From an uncultured Christensenella sp. (lineage in GTDB: Bacteria; Bacillota; Clostridia; Christensenellales; Borkfalkiaceae): a DNA stretch of 64,000 bases. Under the pieces are notes generated by a model. That model made no database searches, was not told the origin of the DNA, and saw only the letters and a program-made list of their open reading frames with translations. Where the stretch lies: positions 124,001-188,000 of the forward strand of contig CAJTKX010000002.1 in assembly GCA_910577055.1 (NCBI GenBank). Reading direction: 5' to 3'. Shown here in pieces: positions 59,516 to 64,000 of this stretch (position 1 is the stretch's first letter; each line of letters starts with the position of its first letter). A program made the position numbers and the translations under genes.

Positions 59516-60748
59516 ATGCCGTACAGTTCGATAACTTTTCTCGACGATAGGGAAACTATTTTAAATTACATAGAAAGCCGTTCGGCGGATATGTACGAAT
59601 ACGTTGCGGCGCACCCCGAAACGAGGTTTACGCTTTGGTACAAAAGTCTTACCCATTCCGACTTGCCCACCCGCGCCAAAAGAACGGACTGCACGGACGG
59701 GCTTGACAAAAATTTACTGTATTACCTAAGCGTGAAAGAGATGCAAGATATAGAGACGGCAAGCGGTAAGCCTTTCGAATGTGCAAAGCAGTCGAACATA
59801 GGTCTGTCGGATGCGTTTTACAAGGACCTTGATATGCCGCGCTTGCAACGCAGAAAAGGTCCGCAAAAAACCCAACACGAGCATCTATCCGTTAACGACT
59901 ACGCCGACGTATACCTTGTAAACGACACCGCGAAGTACTTTACGATGTTTTACACGAATAAAGTAATACGGACGTTGGGCAAATCTGTGAAATGGGGACA
60001 AGACAAGACGGTTACGCTTAGCAGCTCGAAGTTTACCCCCATTCAGATTACGCAAGCCATTCACGGGTTGGGCACGGCGGATGATTACGAGTTCCACAAG
60101 CTTAGGCTGTCGATGTTTTTGAACGATACTTTTATAGTTTTGATAGAGCACTCGCCCGTTAAAAGCGTTTACATATTGCTTGAAAAGAACCCACGCTTTT
60201 TCACATTAATCGGAGAAACGAACGCAAGCTGGGAAAGGTATTTGACGGTTAAGCGGCAACAAGAGCAAGCAAGAATTGCCATACAAACGGGTCTTACGGC
60301 AGAAGAGGAAAAAAGCAGAGCGCAGCAATCGACTTGGAAAGAGCTTTTAGCCAAAGAAATGATGAACTACACCACGCGCGAGGGAGAAATTTTTTGTCCG
60401 TTCACGCAAATAAGCGCGGACTTCGAAAGTTTTTCGATGCTGTTCATTGCCTCGCACATAAAACGGTTTGCCGACTGCACCGCCGTGGAGGCTTACGACG
60501 TAAACAACGGCTTGTTGCTGTGCGCCAACGCCGACGCGCTGTTCGATAAGCATATGATAACCGTGGGCGAGGACAAGCAACTGATATTTTCGTTTTTATT
60601 GGACGGCAACCCTTTGCTTAAAAACAAGCTGTTGCTTAACCAACCCGTTTTCGAGTTTATTTTCAACGATAAAAGAATGGCGTATATGAAAGAGCACAGA
60701 AAAATCTTCTTCCAAAAGGAAGAAGAAAGAAAACACGGGAAGAATTAA
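59516..60748 (+). CDS. HNH restriction endonuclease subunit 1 (410 aa)
   Basis: The C-terminal HNH_2-type nuclease reads IASHIKRFADC (His314), YDVNNGLLLCANADALFDKH (329-346), with the CPFTQISADF stretch ahead. N-terminal ~250 residues are unknown but share blocks with the next gene: HSDLPTRAKR, AAKQSNI-like CAKQSNIGLSDAFY and AIHGLGTADD. Starts 4 bp after the second methyltransferase with GAGG six bases ahead. Position after two methyltransferases makes it a restriction enzyme. Confidence 0.88.
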   Translation: MPYSSITFLDDRETILNYIESRSADMYEYVAAHPETRFTLWYKSLTHSDLPTRAKRTDCTDGLDKNLLYYLSVKEMQDIETASGKPFECAKQSNIGLSDAFYKDLDMPRLQRRKGPQKTQHEHLSVNDYADVYLVNDTAKYFTMFYTNKVIRTLGKSVKWGQDKTVTLSSSKFTPIQITQAIHGLGTADDYEFHKLRLSMFLNDTFIVLIEHSPVKSVYILLEKNPRFFTLIGETNASWERYLTVKRQQEQARIAIQTGLTAEEEKSRAQQSTWKELLAKEMMNYTTREGEIFCPFTQISADFESFSMLFIASHIKRFADCTAVEAYDVNNGLLLCANADALFDKHMITVGEDKQLIFSFLLDGNPLLKNKLLLNQPVFEFIFNDKRMAYMKEHRKIFFQKEEERKHGKN

Positions 60749-60758
60749 GGGGTAAAAA

Positions 60759-62147
60759 ATGGCTTCACATAAGAAAAATTATTTGGTTACGAATAACAAA
60801 GAAGATATTTTCTTTTATGTAGAATACAATTCTAAAACTTTATTTGAAATTTTACGGAGCAAATTCGACCACGAGCTGTTGCTTATAAGAAAATACCTAT
60901 CCCACTCCGACATTGTTACCAAGGGTAAATTGACGAATTACAAAACAAAATATTATCCCGACGACCAATATTTGAAATGTTATATTCTGTATTATCAAAG
61001 CTATAACGAACTGAAAAATATAAAAGATTTGCCCGTTGCCGCGCAGTCCAACATAAATATCCCCGACGAGTTTTATACAGAAACGGGAATAAAGACCTAC
61101 GGACAAAACGGAAAAAGGCAAGTAGAAATAGTTAGGGATAGTGAAATTCCCGTCTATATCCCCCGCGACGCTTGCAACGACTTTAATTTAAAAGAGTTGA
61201 ACAGAATTTGCGAGTATAACGACAAGTTTAAATACGAGCAAAGCGATTTGGGATATTTGGCGAGGTTTAACCTTGACAATTTTGCCGACGGAAATACGGG
61301 TTTATTGAGGGCGGACGCATTGCACGTTGCCGCCCACGGCTTGGGTACGGAAAGCGACAAGCTTTTCTCTTATTTGCGGTCGTTCGTATTCAAAGGCGAC
61401 GTTTTGAATATCGTCTACGATAAAACCGAAAACGTACTGTATGTGTTCTTCGAGAGAAACGAAAGATATTATTCGCTTTTAAACGAGATAAATAAAAAAC
61501 CGTTAACCGCGCCGATTTGGCGTTCTTACACCCCTCGGGACAGACAAAAAGTGGTTGAAATGCTGTACTCGGTCGATATAGCGAAATCTATCGAAAACGA
61601 AGAAGCTCAACCCGAACAATACGAGCTGCCCGAAGATGAAATTGCAACGTTGTTGAAAGAGTACTACAAAGAATACCATAAAAGCGTAGAAGACATACTC
61701 GCCTTGGAAGAGCCGCCCAAATACCGTTGGTATCAAAAGAGATGGCGAGAAGCGCTTATCAAGATGGACGAGCTGCACTTCAACGAAAAGGGTTACGCGC
61801 ACTGCGCCATTTCCGAAACAAAGGGAGATTATTCTAAGCTCGGAAGATTTTTTATAGCGTCGCACATTAAGCCGTATGCGCTGTGTATTAAGGAAAAAGA
61901 TTACTACTCTGCCTTCGACCCTTACAACGGTTTGATTTTGTGCGCGAATATGGACGCTTTATTTGACCAATTTCTTATCACAATCGACCAAGACGGGTAC
62001 GTTTTGACAAAGAACGCCGTAAATACGATTTCGGGCTACGGACGTTATAAGTTTGCGGGCAAGAAGATAAACGATTATTATATGACCGAGCAGCGGAAAA
62101 AATTTTTACTGCTGCATAAAGCGGAGTTCGATAAACGACACAAATAA
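60759..62147 (+). CDS. HNH restriction endonuclease subunit 2 (462 aa)
   Basis: Paralogue of the preceding protein: SHSDIVTKGK, AAQSNINIPDEFY and HGLGTESDKLFSYLR align with its N-terminal blocks. The HNH site is FIASHIKPYALC (367-378), YNGLILCANMDALFDQF (389-405); the final His/Lys of the partner motif is Gln-Phe here. The pair of similar but non-identical subunits matches one nuclease per strand. AAGGGG precedes the ATG by six bases. Confidence 0.88.
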   Translation: MASHKKNYLVTNNKEDIFFYVEYNSKTLFEILRSKFDHELLLIRKYLSHSDIVTKGKLTNYKTKYYPDDQYLKCYILYYQSYNELKNIKDLPVAAQSNINIPDEFYTETGIKTYGQNGKRQVEIVRDSEIPVYIPRDACNDFNLKELNRICEYNDKFKYEQSDLGYLARFNLDNFADGNTGLLRADALHVAAHGLGTESDKLFSYLRSFVFKGDVLNIVYDKTENVLYVFFERNERYYSLLNEINKKPLTAPIWRSYTPRDRQKVVEMLYSVDIAKSIENEEAQPEQYELPEDEIATLLKEYYKEYHKSVEDILALEEPPKYRWYQKRWREALIKMDELHFNEKGYAHCAISETKGDYSKLGRFFIASHIKPYALCIKEKDYYSAFDPYNGLILCANMDALFDQFLITIDQDGYVLTKNAVNTISGYGRYKFAGKKINDYYMTEQRKKFLLLHKAEFDKRHK

Positions 62148-62182
62148 AAACAAGCCCTACATGGGGTGTATTTTATAAGGAC

Positions 62183-62226
62183 AAAAAAGCAAGGAAGAAA
62201 AATTGGTGCTCCCCTTGCTTTTTTTG
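62183..62226 (+). terminator. Terminator of the R-M operon
   Basis: AAAAAAGCAAGG (62183-62194) pairs with CCTTGCTTTTTT (62213-62224), 36 bases after the last stop. Confidence 0.85.
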
Positions 62227-62377
62227 TTTGATTTTGTATAACAAAAGCCTAATTTGTATTTCGGCTTTTTATAATCACTGAAATGCTACGCTAAACGGGG
62301 TTATTCGTAACGAACTCTACGGATAGTAGATATACTTTAAGGCTAAACTATGCTATAATGTATTTAAAAGAGGCGTT

Positions 62378-62980
62378 ATGGACACCGTTAAGATAGGAAG
62401 ATTTATCAAGAGTTTAAGGAAAGAAAAATCTTTAACGCAACGCGAAGTTGCAAATAAGCTAAACGTATCAGAAAAAACCATTTCAAAATGGGAAACGGGT
62501 AACGGTATGCCGGAAGTCAGTTTAATGCTGCCCTTATGCAAATTTTTCGGAATCAGCATCAACGAGCTTTTATCGGGCGAACGACTTGACGAAAAACGAT
62601 ACGTTGAAAAAGCGGAAGAAAATATGACTTGTCTTGTCGATAGGACTACCCCGCGGAAGAAAATTGTTATATCGACGGTTTCTTGCGTTTTAGTAATTTT
62701 ATCAAGCCTTGCTTTAATTCTTTTATCGGCTTTATTCATTCAGCAAATATGGCTTAAACTTGTTGTTATCGGAATTGCACTGATAGTTGTAATTGCCGAC
62801 GTGTCGGTTATACTTCTTGTTGCGATAAGCACGGAAATTTATAAGTGCGAGGAATGCGGTGAACAATTTGTTCCGACTTTGAAGGCGTATATTTTGGCGC
62901 CGCATACGTTTAAGCGAAGATATTTAAAGTGCCCCCATTGCGGTAAAAAAAGTTGGAATAACAGCCGTTTAAGAAAATGA
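62378..62980 (+). CDS. XRE-type HTH protein with two membrane helices and zinc ribbon (200 aa)
   Basis: Residues 1-60 are a HTH_3 domain (LTQREVANKLNVSEKTISKWE). Two hydrophobic helices (IVISTVSCVLVILSSLALILL and LVVIGIALIVVIADVSVILL) cover ~95-150. The C-terminus has a rubredoxin-like zinc knuckle, YKCEECGEQFVPT and LKCPHCGKKSW. A membrane-bound regulator that senses something near or at the membrane is suggested. TGCTATAAT (extended -10) and GAGG precede it. Similar architecture is seen in clostridial regulators that follow antibiotic or stress genes. Confidence 0.85.
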   Translation: MDTVKIGRFIKSLRKEKSLTQREVANKLNVSEKTISKWETGNGMPEVSLMLPLCKFFGISINELLSGERLDEKRYVEKAEENMTCLVDRTTPRKKIVISTVSCVLVILSSLALILLSALFIQQIWLKLVVIGIALIVVIADVSVILLVAISTEIYKCEECGEQFVPTLKAYILAPHTFKRRYLKCPHCGKKSWNNSRLRK

Positions 62981-63003
62981 ATATGCTATGGTAAACAATA
63001 AAT

Positions 63004-63047
63004 ATAGCGCGCTGGTTCGTGAACGAAGCAGCGCGCTATTTGTTTTT
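63004..63047. terminator. Bidirectional terminator
   Basis: ATAGCGCGCTG pairs with CAGCGCGCTAT around a 14-base loop, followed by TTGTTTTT. It lies between two converging genes. Confidence 0.85.
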
Positions 63048-63078
63048 AGCCCTACCCATTGCGGGGGCTTGTTTTTAT

Positions 63079-63741
63079 TTACAGCAGAGGAAGATACGTT
63101 ACGGTGTTCAGCAACGTCATCATTATGAAAATCATGCAGCTGACAAACGCGCCCAAATACACCTTGCCCGTTTTGTTGTAGAAATATCGGTTGAATATGG
63201 GCAGAAGTATCATCATCGGAACGACGCCGAACAATAGGTTGACGTACAGCCAAGTTTCGGTCAGCCATACCGTGCCGACAGCCGCAAACACTATATACTG
63301 TACGGCGATTATGCCTATCAGTCCGAGGCAGTTCGCCACGCAAGCCACGACCATACTGCCTACCCTGCCCCAACGCGCGTTGCGCATTGAGCAGTTCACC
63401 CTTACGGAATTGGTGAAATAGAACAAGAAGAACAGCGGCATATACATTAGCGCAAGCACTAAAATTTGCCTCCTTGGTCACTCTTTCAACGCTGTCGTCC
63501 CATACTTGGGTTAACTCCTTATCGGTACACCAACCGTCGAGGAAGTCGTACTCGTCCTCACGGTAGACCGAGGGATAGCTTTCTATTTTTTTTCCTTTTT
63601 CTACTTGCTGAGTCAAAACTACCGTGTCGCCGTCCATAAAGGTGACGTGTAATAGTTTTTCTGCTGTGCTCAGCCGAACGCGCATATCAAACACAGTAAG
63701 CAAAGTACGGTCAGTACTATGACCGCCGCTTTTCTTTCCAT
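63079..63741 (-). pseudogene. Frameshifted lipoprotein with InlB/Flg_new-type repeat and membrane helices
   Basis: Three frames must be joined. The ATG at 63741 (AGGGGA ahead) gives ERKAAVIVLTVLCLLCLICAFG and then a stop; adding one base at about 63670 restores a lipobox-like CysSerThrAla followed by HVTFMDGDTVVLTQQVEKGK and FLDGWCTDKELTQVW, a bacterial Flg_new/InlB-type repeat. After VTKEANF a second shift near 63465 leads into MYMPLFFLFYFTNSVRV and three further hydrophobic segments to the stop at 63079. An AGGAGG lies before the third part, so it could alternatively be a separate gene. I favour an inactivated gene. Confidence 0.6.
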
Positions 63742-63799
63742 AATGTTTCCCCTTATCATTATTTATTATGAGCGCGCGATACGCGCGCAAGAGTTTTGT

Positions 63800-64000
63800 T
63801 TAAAGTTTGGCTACGCCCGTCTTTTTTGCCGCTTCCGCCACTGCTGCGGCAACGCAGTCGTGCGCTTTTTTATCGTAAGCGTAGGGCAGAATGTAATCGC
63901 GCGAAAGCTGATTATCGGAAACGCAGTTTGCTATGCCGTGGGCTGCCGCTATCATCATTTCGTCGTTGACGGTCGTTGCGCGAACGTCAAGCGCGCCGCG
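63800..64000 (-). CDS. NAD-dependent malic enzyme, C-terminal end (5' end outside window)
   Basis: The 66 visible residues read RGALDVRATTVNDEMMIAAAH, then SRDYILPYAYDKKAHDCVA and AVAEAAKKTGVAKL, the end of bacterial malic enzymes (RGALDVRA is highly conserved). It decarboxylates malate to pyruvate. The gene continues beyond the window. A short GCGCGCG/CGCGCGC hairpin (63772-63788) follows the stop as a weak terminator. Confidence 0.88.
   Translation of the reverse strand, partial: RGALDVRATTVNDEMMIAAAHGIANCVSDNQLSRDYILPYAYDKKAHDCVAAAVAEAAKKTGVAKL

Noticed and set aside
57136..62230. tRNA-Leu as attachment site for the R-M genes
   Set aside because: I looked for a second copy of the tRNA 3' end (GGTTCAAGTCCGGCCTCGGG) downstream of the R-M operon and saw none, and there is no integrase gene next to it.
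62969..63790. 273-codon minus frame through the decayed lipoprotein gene
   Set aside because: Only its middle (the Flg_new-like repeat) is genuine. The last ~160 codons are a low-quality shadow of the hydrophobic third segment, and the first ~35 precede the real signal peptide in another frame.
1..64000. CRISPR array
   Set aside because: No series of regularly spaced identical direct repeats with unique spacers was seen; the 26-bp pair at 14.1/14.6 kb and the ACGCAGG triplets do not fit.

Overview
The window looks like a chromosomal segment of a Gram-positive gut Clostridia-type bacterium (Bacillota, possibly the uncultured Christensenellales/Borkfalkiaceae side). This is inferred from lipoprotein signals with AGGAGG-type ribosome sites, LplB/LplC-type sugar transporters, a DUF5685 gene and A+T-rich leaders. 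No rRNA is present, so the placement is tentative. Most genes are on the minus strand. Both ends are cut inside genes: an AraC regulator at the left and a malic enzyme at the right.

Region 0.9-14.1 kb is a pectin uptake and cleavage locus. A long minus-strand operon encodes two LplB/LplC-like permeases, an 873-residue binding lipoprotein, an ABC ATPase, five membrane proteins that I cannot name, a GH28 polygalacturonase and a GH105 unsaturated-uronyl hydrolase. A divergently transcribed CE8 pectin methylesterase sits at the head. None of these enzymes has a visible signal peptide, so the model is import of pectin oligomers followed by cytosolic demethylation and hydrolysis.

Region 14.2-16.1 kb is a small accessory segment. 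It holds three XRE repressors, each preceded by its own different palindromic operators, then a SLOG/YpsA-like gene and a tiny membrane ORF.

Region 16.2-27.0 kb completes uronate catabolism: uxaC, uxaA, uxaB, a second sugar-ABC ATPase, kduI, a sugar isomerase-like TIM barrel, kdgK, an eda-VOC fusion and kduD. Galacturonate and 5-keto-4-deoxyuronate therefore both reach KDG, then KDPG, then pyruvate and glyceraldehyde-3-phosphate. A ~130-175 bp intercistronic repeat occurs twice here and again, inverted, near 47.5 kb. Next come a polysaccharide deacetylase, a MATE transporter and a GH43 enzyme overlapping an OLD-like ATPase/TOPRIM gene.

Region 33-37.3 kb contains decayed material: a truncated ECF-type ATPase, then (after ttcA and a CMD-cupin gene) a serine-recombinase C-terminus fused by deletion to a frameshifted MobV relaxase, with a well-preserved MobV-type oriT upstream.

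Region 37.7-45.1 kb is the most interesting part, a defence- or conflict-like cluster: SLOG sensor plus 2TM (SLATT-like) effector; a TIR protein with a possible -1 frameshift site; a class I methyltransferase with a TPS-like unknown N-terminus; a 997-residue P-loop NTPase with a helical toroid-like middle and C-terminal TIR; and an RBBP9-like serine hydrolase.

Region 45.1-57.0 kb is housekeeping: an RlmD-type rRNA methyltransferase, trpS, thrC, an aminotransferase, upp/uraA and lipoproteins. A tRNA-Leu(UAA) is followed at 57.4-62.1 kb by a restriction-modification system of two C5 methyltransferases and two paralogous HNH endonucleases, an arrangement that recalls heterodimeric BbvCI-like enzymes. 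The window closes with a HTH-2TM-zinc-ribbon regulator, a twice-frameshifted lipoprotein gene and the malic enzyme C-terminus.
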